Position numbers and translations under genes: made by a program. Positions 6,865-13,866 of a DNA stretch of 18,134 nucleotides are shown piece after piece (positions within the stretch are counted from its first letter, which is position 1; the number at the start of each line of letters is the position of its first letter). The notes below the pieces were generated by a model. That model had not been told where the DNA came from, searched no databases, and saw only the letters and a program-made list of their open reading frames with translations. The stretch comes from Betaproteobacteria bacterium (GTDB lineage: Bacteria > Pseudomonadota > Gammaproteobacteria > Burkholderiales > SG8-39), in assembly GCA_007280315.1 (NCBI GenBank), contig QYQC01000103.1:1-18134 (forward strand), given 5' to 3'.

Positions 6865-8847
6865 ATGAGTAATCCGCTCGAACTTGTACTGCTGCTGTTG
6901 GCCGCCGCCGTTCTGGTGGTAGTTCTGGCGCGCAGCCTCCATCTGCCGCCGATGCTCGGTTATTTACTGGTAGGGGTGGCGATCGGACCGCATGCCCTGC
7001 GCTGGATTCCGGCGAGTAGCGAATCCAGCTATGTCTATCTGGCCGAATTCGGCGTGGTATTCCTGATGTTTTCCATCGGTCTGGAGTTCAGCCTGCCCAA
7101 ACTGTTCAACATGCGCCGCGTGGTGTTCGGCCTGGGAATGGGGCAGGTGCTGCTCACCGTGTTTGCGCCGACCGCCCTTGCCTGGCTGCTCGGTTTCCCC
7201 TGGCAGCTCGGCTTCGCGCTGGGGGGGGCGCTTGCCATGTCCTCGACTGCGATCGTGGTCAAGCTTCTGGCCGAGCGCATGCAGCTTGAAACCGTCCACG
7301 GGCGCGAGATCATCGGCGTGTTGCTGTTTCAGGATCTGGCGGTGGTGCCTCTCCTGATCCTGATCCCGGCGCTGGCGCAGCCGGCCGAGCACCTTGCGCC
7401 GGTGTTGGCGCTGGCGCTGGCAAAAGCCGCGGTGGTGCTGTTTCTGATCCTGATCGCGGGCCAGAAACTGATGCGCGGCTGGTTCCATATCGTGGCACGG
7501 CGGCGCTCGCACGAATTGTTCGTGCTGAACGTACTGCTGATCACCCTCGGCCTTGCCTGGATCACCGAACTCGCAGGATTGTCGCTGGCGCTCGGCGCAT
7601 TTCTGGCCGGCATGCTGATATCCGAAACCGAATACCGGCACCAGGTGGAGGAGGACATCAAACCATTCCGCGATTTGCTGCTGGGCCTGTTCTTCGTTAC
7701 CGTCGGCATGCAACTTGATGTGTCCGTGGTGATCGACCGGTTCGCGCTGGTGCTGTTGTTGTTCACGGTGCCGGTGCTGTTCAAATTTGGTCTGATCGTC
7801 GCATTGTCGCGCGTGTTCGGCGCCACCCCTGGTAACGCCCTGCGCACTGCGCTGGGGTTGGCGCAGGCGGGTGAATTCGGCTTCGTGCTGCTGGCGCAGG
7901 CGGGCGGGGCGGGGTTGATCGACCAGACGCTGCTGCAGCCCGTTCTGGCGGCCATGCTCCTGTCCATGCTGAGTGCGCCGTTCATGATCCAGTACAGCGA
8001 CAAGCTGGTGCTGCGTTTCGTCGCCTCGGAATGGATGATGCGCTCGCTCGAGCTGCACCAGATCGCCGTCTCCGGCATGGCGGCAGCGAAACACGTGGTG
8101 CTGTGCGGCTACGGCCGAACCGGACAGAACCTGGTGCGCTTTCTCGAACAGGAAGGCATCAGTTATGTCGCGCTTGATCTGGACCCCGAGCGCGTGCGCG
8201 AGGCAGCAGCAGCGGGGGAGACCGTAGTCTATGGCGACGGCGCGAGGCGCGAGGCATTGATCGCCGCGGGTCTGGCGCGGGCCAGCGCTTTGGTTATTTC
8301 GTTCCCGGACGTACCGGCCGCACTGAAAATCCTGCACCATGCGCATGCGATCAACCCGGCGCTGCCGGTGATCGTGCGCACGCTGGACGATGCGGACATG
8401 GAGCGGCTGCAGGCGGCAGGGGCCGCCGAGGTGGTGCCCGACACCTTCGAATCCAGCCTGATGCTGGCCAGCCATGCGCTGGTGCTGATGGGTGTACCGC
8501 TGACACGGGTCGTGCGTCGCGTGCGCGCGGTGCGCGAAAGCCGCTACAGTATGTTGCGCGGATTTTTTCACGGCGAAGGCGACGCCGCTTCCGATGTGGC
8601 CGAGCACCGGCAACCGCGTCTGCATTCGATTACCTTGACCCAGGGCGCCCATGCCGTGGGCAGAACGCTGGCGGAGCTGGACCTGACGGCGCTGGCCGCG
8701 ACAGTGACGCGGGTGCGCCGGCGCGGCATCCGTACCGGCGAGCCCGGGCCGGAGACCTGTTTCGAGGCGGGCGACGTCGTCGTGGTCCTGGGTGAACCCG
8801 ACGCCCTGGAGGCGGCGGAAACGCGCTTGCTGCAGGGCATAAAATAA
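6865..8847 (+). CDS. CPA2-family cation:proton antiporter with RCK domains (Kef/YbaL type)
   Basis: Inner-membrane monovalent cation:proton antiporter, most like glutathione-gated potassium efflux proteins (KefB/KefC) and YbaL. The 660-residue protein has about 12 membrane helices in residues 1-385. They include the CPA2 segments FGVVFLMFSIGLEFS, LLFQDLAVVPL and LGAFLAGMLIS. The loop HQVEEDIKPFRDLLLG carries Glu262 and Asp264, the equivalents of the KefC gating-loop acids. A Rossmann RCK/TrkA-N domain follows at about 409-525 (GYGRTG, then acid at LDLD). A TrkA-C domain lies near 585-658. It is transcribed away from kdsD; no KefF/KefG ancillary gene is nearby, so glutathione gating cannot be claimed. 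The ion is inferred as potassium; sodium is possible. Confidence 0.88.
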   Translation: MSNPLELVLLLLAAAVLVVVLARSLHLPPMLGYLLVGVAIGPHALRWIPASSESSYVYLAEFGVVFLMFSIGLEFSLPKLFNMRRVVFGLGMGQVLLTVFAPTALAWLLGFPWQLGFALGGALAMSSTAIVVKLLAERMQLETVHGREIIGVLLFQDLAVVPLLILIPALAQPAEHLAPVLALALAKAAVVLFLILIAGQKLMRGWFHIVARRRSHELFVLNVLLITLGLAWITELAGLSLALGAFLAGMLISETEYRHQVEEDIKPFRDLLLGLFFVTVGMQLDVSVVIDRFALVLLLFTVPVLFKFGLIVALSRVFGATPGNALRTALGLAQAGEFGFVLLAQAGGAGLIDQTLLQPVLAAMLLSMLSAPFMIQYSDKLVLRFVASEWMMRSLELHQIAVSGMAAAKHVVLCGYGRTGQNLVRFLEQEGISYVALDLDPERVREAAAAGETVVYGDGARREALIAAGLARASALVISFPDVPAALKILHHAHAINPALPVIVRTLDDADMERLQAAGAAEVVPDTFESSLMLASHALVLMGVPLTRVVRRVRAVRESRYSMLRGFFHGEGDAASDVAEHRQPRLHSITLTQGAHAVGRTLAELDLTALAATVTRVRRRGIRTGEPGPETCFEAGDVVVVLGEPDALEAAETRLLQGIK

Positions 8848-8872
8848 AAAGCCCGCCCTGGTGAGGGCGGGC
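8841..8872 (-). terminator. Intrinsic terminator of the prepilin gene
   Basis: Nine-pair GC-rich stem GCCCGCCCT / AGGGCGGGC with a four-base loop, followed on the minus strand by TTTTTATTTT. It ends transcription of the prepilin gene that stops at 8895. Its T-run overlaps the antiporter stop codon at 8845-8847 on the other strand. Read on the plus strand no T-run follows the stem, so it is a poor terminator for the antiporter. Confidence 0.88.
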
Positions 8873-8894
8873 CGGGTCTGGAACAAAAACCGTG

Positions 8895-9575
8895 TTACAG
8901 GTTCTTGCAGAGCAGATACTGGTTGGTGCCGGTCTCCGCATACGCCAGGGTGGGCGCAGCAGCGCCGGCCGGCGGGTTCGGGGCGGTCTGCAGCAAGCCG
9001 CGCACCTGGCCGGTGGTGGAGGTGGCGTCATCCATCTGCGTATCGACGGCGATCGCGATCTTGTCCGTAAGGTTGCTCGAACAGATGATGGTGGAAGTGA
9101 ATCCCATACCGGTGGTTTGCACGCCCATGATGCCGTTCGCGGCGTTGGCCGGTTGCTGGGTCGAACTCGCACCTGCGGTCGTGCCGGAAACGAATCCAGC
9201 CAGGCGCAGATGCAGCCAGAAAAGATTGGGCTCGTTCACGCCTGCCGCCGGCGCCACCGCCGCGGCGTTGTACAGCGCCGTAGTCGGGCTGGCGCACGCG
9301 CCGGTACACAGGACGCCGTTGCCATCGCCGCCGAATGCCGCTGCACCCCAGCGCGCAACCGTATTGGCGCTCAGTTCGTCGCCTGGCATGGCGCGATAGC
9401 GGTCCTGATAGGAGTTCACCGCCGCGGTGATGCCGTTGAAGTCGTTGATAACGTTCTTGATTTTCGCCTGGGTGATCATTTCTTGACCCTTCAGGATGCC
9501 GCCCAGGAGCAGGCCGATAATCACCAGTACGATGGCGATTTCAACCAGGGTAAAACCGGACTGTTTAGTTTTCAT
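8895..9575 (-). CDS. Type IV prepilin / pseudopilin (major-pilin-like)
   Basis: Filament subunit processed by prepilin peptidase. The 226-residue precursor has a six-residue leader ending in Gly7, then the class III cleavage/methylation motif G|FTLVEIAIVLVIIGLLLGG with Phe+1 and Glu+5. This leads to one hydrophobic helix and an amphipathic helix (QEMITQAKIKNVINDFNGI). The globular part has DRYRAMPGDE, GGDGNGV, NLFWLHLRLAGFVSG, and SNLTDKIAIAVDTQMDD; I recall similar motifs in betaproteobacterial pilin-like proteins. Cysteines are present near CTGAC, ICSSN and the C-terminal CKNL. The start at 9575 has a GGGGGA ribosome binding site and the short leader. A longer in-frame start at 9668 would read across the sigma-54 promoter and is disfavoured. 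Its own terminator and promoter make it a single-gene unit, which suits a highly expressed subunit. Its pairing with the filament operon at the right end is inferred. Confidence 0.85.
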   Translation of the reverse strand: MKTKQSGFTLVEIAIVLVIIGLLLGGILKGQEMITQAKIKNVINDFNGITAAVNSYQDRYRAMPGDELSANTVARWGAAAFGGDGNGVLCTGACASPTTALYNAAAVAPAAGVNEPNLFWLHLRLAGFVSGTTAGASSTQQPANAANGIMGVQTTGMGFTSTIICSSNLTDKIAIAVDTQMDDATSTTGQVRGLLQTAPNPPAGAAAPTLAYAETGTNQYLLCKNL

Positions 9576-9617
9576 GGCACTTCCCCCATTGGAGAAAATT
9601 AGTCGTAGGTCCATATC

Positions 9618-9633
9618 AGCAATATCCATGCCC
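9618..9633 (-). promoter_or_regulatory. Sigma-54 (-24/-12) promoter of the prepilin gene
   Basis: Minus-strand GGGCATGGATATTGCT matches the -24/-12 consensus TGGCAY-N5-TTGCW at every position except the first T. The invariant GG (9632-9631) and GC (9620-9619) have the required ten-base spacing. Transcription would start near 9607, giving a leader of about 32 bases with the GGGGGA ribosome binding site. Pilin genes in Pseudomonas and Geobacter are known sigma-54 targets, and rpoN is in this window. Confidence 0.75.
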
Positions 9634-9694
9634 GGTTTTAAGTGCGGTATTTCACGTTTTTCGACCAAACGAATCAGAGATTAGTCGGAATTCA

Positions 9695-9706
9695 GACAGA
9701 TATGTC
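9695..9706 (-). promoter_or_regulatory. Candidate enhancer site for a PilR-type activator
   Basis: Inverted repeat GACA-N4-TGTC centred about 93 bases upstream of the predicted sigma-54 start, within the usual enhancer range. PilR in Pseudomonas aeruginosa binds TGTC-containing sites upstream of pilA. More GTC/GAC half-sites flank it (9685-9687 and 9704-9716). The assignment is by analogy. Confidence 0.4.
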
Positions 9707-9725
9707 GATATTGTGACGTTTTACC

Positions 9726-10457
9726 TTAGCGTTTCTTCTTTTCAGCGCTCTGCATTAGCCGAGCCTCGATTTCCTTCAGCCGGCCATTCAGAAAGTGTAG
9801 TTCGCCGCGGTCGGTGATCCTGCCGCTGGCGAGCAGGCCGCCTATCATTACCCGTGCCGTTTCCAGTTCGTTCAGATCTTCGCGGATGAACACTTCCATG
9901 GTCGTTGCCCAGGCAGGCACGTCTTTGGCTGTGGTGTATTTTTGCAGCGCCGCCGCGTACCTGAGCGCGAGCGGCATGTCTTTCAGCCGGTGTTTGGCGA
10001 GAAAGGTGGCATGCGCGAGCCAGGGCCAGCGCCGGTTGGGATCGAGCAGGTATTGCCGGTAGACGAATTCCAGCATGCTGCGTTGCTTCGGTTCGTCCGG
10101 AACTTCTGCGTACAGGCGGCTCGCCGCGAGCAGCGGGTACTGCCCACCCGGATCGAGTTCGAGGATGCGTGCCAGCCACGCTTCGACGCGGGCGTAATCC
10201 AGGTCTTTGAACGGTATCCTGCTGCCCGAGCGGTAATCGAAAGCCTGCAATTGCAGCATCAGGATTTTCGCCAGCGCGATCGGTTCGCCCATACTGGCCA
10301 GGCGCAGGAGCGCAATGCCGGGTGGTGGCATCAGGTCTGGTGCCCTGGCCTCGGGCGCCGGTTGTTTGGCGTGAAGGCCTAATTGCAGTGCGAGACCCGC
10401 GGCGAGCAGGGCCAGTACCGGCGTCGATACGTAGTTGAGCGGGCGTTCGTCGCGCAT
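9726..10457 (-). CDS. Membrane-anchored helical-repeat (TPR-like) protein, unknown function
   Basis: I do not recognise a named family. The 243-residue protein has one N-terminal membrane segment (residues about 10-30, STPVLALLAAGLALQLGLHA). A Pro/Ala linker follows, then an all-helical region with TPR-like spacing: ARVEAWLARILELDPGGQYPLLAASRLYAE, then YRQYLLDPNRRWPWLAHATFLAKHRLKDMPLALRYAAAL in outline. It ends in a charged tail, EARLMQSAEKKKR. The ATG at 10457 shares one base with the permease stop (TGATG), which argues for translational coupling and for this start over the longer in-frame one at 10499. It probably faces the periplasm and works with the permease. Role in pilus assembly is only a context guess from the prepilin gene just downstream. 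Confidence 0.7.
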   Translation of the reverse strand: MRDERPLNYVSTPVLALLAAGLALQLGLHAKQPAPEARAPDLMPPPGIALLRLASMGEPIALAKILMLQLQAFDYRSGSRIPFKDLDYARVEAWLARILELDPGGQYPLLAASRLYAEVPDEPKQRSMLEFVYRQYLLDPNRRWPWLAHATFLAKHRLKDMPLALRYAAALQKYTTAKDVPAWATTMEVFIREDLNELETARVMIGGLLASGRITDRGELHFLNGRLKEIEARLMQSAEKKKR

Positions 10458-11227
10458 CAGAAATTCTTGCGCTGCAAATCGAACATCGCGGCGCCGCACA
10501 ACAGCAGCGCGTACGCGGCGGTTTGCGCCAGCACCTGCAGTACTTCCGTCGTAGTCGGCCCGGCATAAATCAGCCAGCCGGTCTGGGTCATGCGATCGAT
10601 GCCGGGGAGCAGGAAGGCGATCGCGTCAATTACGAAATTAACGACGCTCTGGCCGATGCTGGTACCTTCCGACAGGGGATTGGCGGCCATGATTTGCAGC
10701 GCGCTGATCGAACGCGCGAGCAGGTAAAAGCCGGCGACCGCGGCCAGGGCCGACATCACCTGCGTCAACGTAAGCACGCAAAACAGCGCAAACGCGGTTA
10801 CCAGCAGCAGTTCGCAGGCGAGCGACAGGCCCCACAGCGCAACCTGCACCACTGGCGCGAACAATGTGAGCGGCAGACTGAATATCAGGGCGAGTGCAAG
10901 GGCGACAGCGGTGTAGCCTGCGAGCTTGCCCAGGAAATAACTGCGGCGCTTAAGCGGCCGCGAAAGAATCAGCTCAGTCACCTTGTCGTTGAATTCGCGC
11001 ACCATGCTGGTGACGACGAAGCCGGCGAGCATGAATACGGCGCCCACCCGCAGCAAGGCGGCGAGCAGTGCCGCCTGGATCTGAGTAGATTCGGTGATCG
11101 CGACCTGTTGCAGGAACTGTGTGAATGCCAGCCCCGCAGCCACCAGGATCAGCGCCAGCCATAGAAGGCGGTTACGCAGTGCCTCGAGCAGGGTATAACG
11201 GGCGATGGGCAGAATATGGCGCACCAT
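10457..11227 (-). CDS. ABC-2 type transporter permease
   Basis: Integral membrane permease of the ABC-2/NosY-like group, 256 residues with about six membrane helices. It opens IARYTLLEALRNRLLWLALI, typical of this family. After helix 2 it has the conserved cytoplasmic stretch MVREFNDKVTELILSRPLKRRSYFLGK. The substrate is unknown. No ATP-binding subunit lies beside it: the divergent upstream gene is a kinase and the downstream partner is the TPR-like protein. It must therefore borrow an ATPase encoded elsewhere. Myxococcus PilG/PilH/PilI gives a precedent for an ABC transporter tied to pili, but homology is not shown here. AAAGAG lies just before the ATG as a modest ribosome binding site. Confidence 0.82.
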   Translation of the reverse strand: MVRHILPIARYTLLEALRNRLLWLALILVAAGLAFTQFLQQVAITESTQIQAALLAALLRVGAVFMLAGFVVTSMVREFNDKVTELILSRPLKRRSYFLGKLAGYTAVALALALIFSLPLTLFAPVVQVALWGLSLACELLLVTAFALFCVLTLTQVMSALAAVAGFYLLARSISALQIMAANPLSEGTSIGQSVVNFVIDAIAFLLPGIDRMTQTGWLIYAGPTTTEVLQVLAQTAAYALLLCGAAMFDLQRKNF

Positions 11228-11313
11228 GACTCTTTCGAAAAACGATGCAGGCGCGGCAGATGCCAGGCACCGGGCGGGTATCGACCGCGCCTGTCTCAGG
11301 TTAAACTGCCCGC

Positions 11314-13044
11314 ATGTCTAGTGCAAGCACCACGTCCGCCGCCACCCCGACACGCGCTAACCCGATGCTGATCACCCGCTACTGGCGATTGTTATTCGTC
11401 GCCATGCTGGCGCTGCTGCATCTCACCGCAATGCGCGGCGTGGAAGACATATGGGCGCGCGCGCTGATGCTCGCCCACTTCGGCCTGTTCATCCTGTGGC
11501 AGCCGTTCATGCGCGGCGAGCAAAAACTTACGCCGCAGCAGTTGTCGGTAATTGTTCTGGTCTGTGTACTCGTCCTGTTCTTCTGGAACTGGTGGCTGAT
11601 GCTGCTGTGGCTATGCGTACTTGCCGGCGTAGTCGGCGGCAAGGTGTTTCTTTACCAGGCGCGCTGGCAGCGCTACTTCCACCTGACAGTGCTGTCGTAC
11701 CTGGTGTCTTTATTGCTGATCTGGGTATTTCCGCAGTTGTTGCCCGGGTTCTCACAAACCAATGAATTGCGCCTGTTCACACAGTACGGGCTGCCATTGC
11801 TGTTCCTGCCCATGCTGTTCCTGCCGGCGGCGGCTGATAGCGGAGAGGCGCCGCAGGTGGTGGATTTTTTCTACAGCGCGTTTCTGTTCATGATTATCGC
11901 CCTGCTGGTGTTGGGCAGTTTCGCGTTCATGACGCTGGGCAAGGTGAACTATCCGTTCGCGCTCTCCTACAGTCTGCTTTCGATTGCCGGGATATTGCTG
12001 CTGCTCGGGCTTACCTGGAACCCGCGCGCCGGATTTGCCGGCCTGGGCATGTTGTTCTCCAGGTACCTGCTGTCAGTCGGCCTGCCGTTCGAGCAATGGC
12101 TTTTCTTTCTGGCCGGATTGTCAAAAGCCGAAGCGCAGCCCGAGCGTTTTCTGCGCCAGGCCTGCGCCGGACTGGGCGAACTCCCCTGGGTCAGCGGCGG
12201 CGCGTGGCGCAGCTCGGTCTACAGCGGAGAATTCGGCCAGCAAAGCAAGAACCTGGTCGAATACACGGACCCGGAACTGCACCTGCGTGTCTACAGCAAA
12301 TACAATCTGAGCCCGGCGCTGACCTGGCATTTTCACCTGCTCGGACAGATGCTGGGCGAATTCTACCGCGCCAAGCTGCGCGAGCAGAAGCTGCAGCAGC
12401 AATCGTATATGCAGGCGGTGTACGAAACCGGTGCGCGCATGACCCACGATATGAAGAATCTGCTGCAGTCGCTCAACGTGCTGTGCGCCGCGACTGAGAG
12501 GGAAGCGGCCGGATCGGAAGAACTGCAAGCGTTGATGCGGCGCCAGCTGCCGGTGATTACGCAGCGCCTGCAACAAACTCTGGACAAGCTGCGTCAACCC
12601 GAAAACGGCAGCAGCAGCGCGGTGCAGGCGCTCGACTGGTGGAGGGGGCTGCGGCGCAGCTATGCCGGCCAGAACATAGAGTTGCGCGAAGACTGGATCG
12701 ACGATCAGGCGACGCTGCCGCTGGAGTTGTTCGACAGCGCCGCCGATAATCTGCTGCAGAACGCGCTGGCCAAGCGCAGGCTGCAGGGCGATTTCGCCAT
12801 CAGCGTCAGTTTCGCCTGCGGCGACGCAGCCCGGCTGGAAGTATGCGATGCCGGACACGCCATCGCGGACGAGACCGCGCGCGAACTGCTGCGCGGGCCG
12901 GTTCCCTCCAATAGCGGCCTCGGCATCGGCCTGTATCAGGTCGCGCGTCAGGCCGAGGCCCGCGGCTATTCACTTGTGCTCGCGCACAATGCAGAGGGTA
13001 AGGTGTCGTTCGTGCTTTCGGGTCCGCTCAAGCCGGCGGCGTAG
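11314..13044 (+). CDS. Multi-TM sensor histidine kinase, orphan
   Basis: Membrane signal-transducing kinase of 576 residues. Residues about 22-265 hold roughly eight hydrophobic segments, forming an integral-membrane sensor rather than a periplasmic one. Residues about 275-350 (GLGELPWVSGGAWRS onward) look GAF-like. The dimerisation/phosphoacceptor box is ETGARMTHDMKNLLQSL with His378. The ATPase domain has an N box DNLLQNA (479-484 area), D-box VCDAGHAI (Asp512) and G-box SGLGIGLYQVA (534-543). The HD-x-KN form of the H box and the GAF-like part recall the PrsK/EP-CTERM kinase type; this is a resemblance only. No response regulator is adjacent. A decayed second copy of its 3' part lies at 13684-13866. 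The ribosome binding site is weak; ATG at 11365 is an alternative start. Confidence 0.85.
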   Translation: MSSASTTSAATPTRANPMLITRYWRLLFVAMLALLHLTAMRGVEDIWARALMLAHFGLFILWQPFMRGEQKLTPQQLSVIVLVCVLVLFFWNWWLMLLWLCVLAGVVGGKVFLYQARWQRYFHLTVLSYLVSLLLIWVFPQLLPGFSQTNELRLFTQYGLPLLFLPMLFLPAAADSGEAPQVVDFFYSAFLFMIIALLVLGSFAFMTLGKVNYPFALSYSLLSIAGILLLLGLTWNPRAGFAGLGMLFSRYLLSVGLPFEQWLFFLAGLSKAEAQPERFLRQACAGLGELPWVSGGAWRSSVYSGEFGQQSKNLVEYTDPELHLRVYSKYNLSPALTWHFHLLGQMLGEFYRAKLREQKLQQQSYMQAVYETGARMTHDMKNLLQSLNVLCAATEREAAGSEELQALMRRQLPVITQRLQQTLDKLRQPENGSSSAVQALDWWRGLRRSYAGQNIELREDWIDDQATLPLELFDSAADNLLQNALAKRRLQGDFAISVSFACGDAARLEVCDAGHAIADETARELLRGPVPSNSGLGIGLYQVARQAEARGYSLVLAHNAEGKVSFVLSGPLKPAA

Positions 13045-13088
13045 CTGCCTGTCGCCGCGTGCGCCTAGCGCGTGCACCTGCGACGCGC

Positions 13089-13106
13089 TGTAGGATCGCG
13101 CCTACA
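13089..13106. other. Small hairpin at the convergent kinase/brnA end
   Basis: Inverted repeat TGTAGG / CCTACA with a six-base loop, overlapping the brnA stop codon. There is no T-run on either strand, so it is at best a weak terminator shared by the two convergent genes. Confidence 0.25.
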
Positions 13107-13377
13107 CTGATTCACGCAGAACATTCGCCATGCGCGTCTGCCAACCTGGGCCGGTAGCCTTCCATCGTGCCAGCGTATCGGGCGACAGCCTAAGACTAAT
13201 TGCAACTTTTGATTCCGGAGACTTGGGGCGCCCACGTGGTTTCAGCATGGCGGCCGCAGTGCGGGCGCCAAATATTTTGGGTAAAAACGCTTTCGCCGGG
13301 CGGGCCTTGGCTATCATCTCCATGGTCCATTCCGGATTTTCGCGGATGGCTTTATTAGATTTTGGTTGCTTTTTCAT
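13102..13377 (-). CDS. brnA: BrnA-type antitoxin
   Basis: Antitoxin of a type II BrnT/BrnA module. It binds and neutralises the BrnT ribonuclease and, with it, represses the operon. The 91-residue protein has a basic N-terminal half and the family C-terminus: RGRPKSPESKVAISLRLSP, followed by DTLARWKATGPGWQTRMANVLRES, a ribbon-helix-helix-like DNA-binding region. It starts inside brnT (23-base overlap) and is preceded by an AGAGG ribosome binding site, the standard toxin-first order of this family. Local base composition is more AT-rich than the flanking pilus and kinase genes, consistent with acquisition. Confidence 0.85.
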   Translation of the reverse strand: MKKQPKSNKAIRENPEWTMEMIAKARPAKAFLPKIFGARTAAAMLKPRGRPKSPESKVAISLRLSPDTLARWKATGPGWQTRMANVLRESV

Positions 13378-13624
13378 GTCTCTTTACCTCTCGCTTATTG
13401 GCTTTACGCAGACTGATGACCCGAGGTTTTCCGTCGCGGGGCGTGAACACCACGCTATGCAGGCGATCCGCAATGAAACCGAGCACGCAGTAGCGCCGTT
13501 CCCCGTAGTCTTTGCGCGTGTCTTCCCAGATTAGCGCCGTCGCCCAGTCAAGGTGCTCGGCAAGGTCCATCGAAAGGCCGCGCTCTGCAAGATTGCGGTC
13601 TTCTTTATCGGGATCTATGACCAC
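13355..13624 (-). CDS. brnT: BrnT-type ribonuclease toxin
   Basis: Small RNase of the RelE-like BrnT family that arrests growth by cleaving RNA when free of BrnA. The 89-residue protein shows the family layout: an N-terminal DPDKEDRNLAERGLSMDLA, then GERRYCVLGFIADRLHSVVFTPRDGK, and the basic C-terminal VISLRKANKREVKRHE. It starts with GTG at 13624, directly after an in-frame stop codon, so no longer start is available. The ribosome binding site is weak. A perfect inverted repeat sits 9 to 26 bases upstream. Confidence 0.85.
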   Translation of the reverse strand: MVIDPDKEDRNLAERGLSMDLAEHLDWATALIWEDTRKDYGERRYCVLGFIADRLHSVVFTPRDGKPRVISLRKANKREVKRHEKATKI

Positions 13625-13632
13625 TCACTTAG

Positions 13633-13650
13633 TGTATATGCGTATATACA
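13633..13650 (-). promoter_or_regulatory. Palindromic operator/promoter of brnTA
   Basis: TGTATAT-GCGT-ATATACA: seven-base perfect arms around a four-base spacer, just upstream of brnT in an AT-rich stretch that also offers -10-like sequences. BrnTA modules are known to be autoregulated through inverted repeats at their promoter. Function inferred from position and family. Confidence 0.65.
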
Positions 13651-13683
13651 ATAAAGCAAACCAAACCTGATTCGGCGGACTAC

Positions 13684-13866
13684 CGCGAGCTGCTGGCAAT
13701 GACGCAGCGCCTGCAGTGCAGGCGCTCGACCGGCGGAGAGGACTGCGGCGCAGCTACGCCGGGCAGAACATTAACTTGCGCGAAGACTGGATCGACGATC
13801 AGGCCACGCTACCGCAGGAGTTGTTCGACAGCGCCGCAAACAACCTGCTGCGCGGCGCCGCGTGCG
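13684..13866 (+). pseudogene. Decayed 3' fragment of a histidine kinase paralogue
   Basis: Bases 13688-13715 align with 12545-12572 of the intact kinase (24 of 28 identical by hand count). Bases 13716-13851 align with 12622-12757 (120 of 136 identical). Between the two blocks 49 bases of the kinase are missing, which shifts the frame. The second block still reads QALDRRRGLRRSYAGQNI and on, 40 of 45 residues identical to kinase residues 437-481. Nine of the changes are synonymous, suggesting the copy was under selection before it decayed. The tail (13845-13866) consists of two 11-base matches, to 12886-12896 inside the kinase and to 13053-13063 just past its stop. It ends exactly at the stop codon of the convergent prepilin gene. 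Confidence 0.82.

Noticed and set aside
6964..8886. 640-codon open frame on the minus strand opposite the antiporter
   Set aside because: It is a composition shadow: the protein is rich in Gln, His and Arg with no domain signature, while the plus-strand frame is a complete membrane antiporter with RCK domains.
9574..9589. Plus-strand TGGCAC near the prepilin start as a -24 element
   Set aside because: No TTGC at the required spacing, and no plus-strand gene follows.
11251..11265. TGGCAT-N5-GCGC before the ABC permease as a sigma-54 promoter
   Set aside because: The -24 half and the GC are right, but the TT of the -12 element is absent and the leader would be only about 12 bases.
11314..13044. 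Calling the kinase PilS
   Set aside because: It lacks a visible PAS domain, its H box is of a different form, and no pilR follows; the pilus context alone is not enough.
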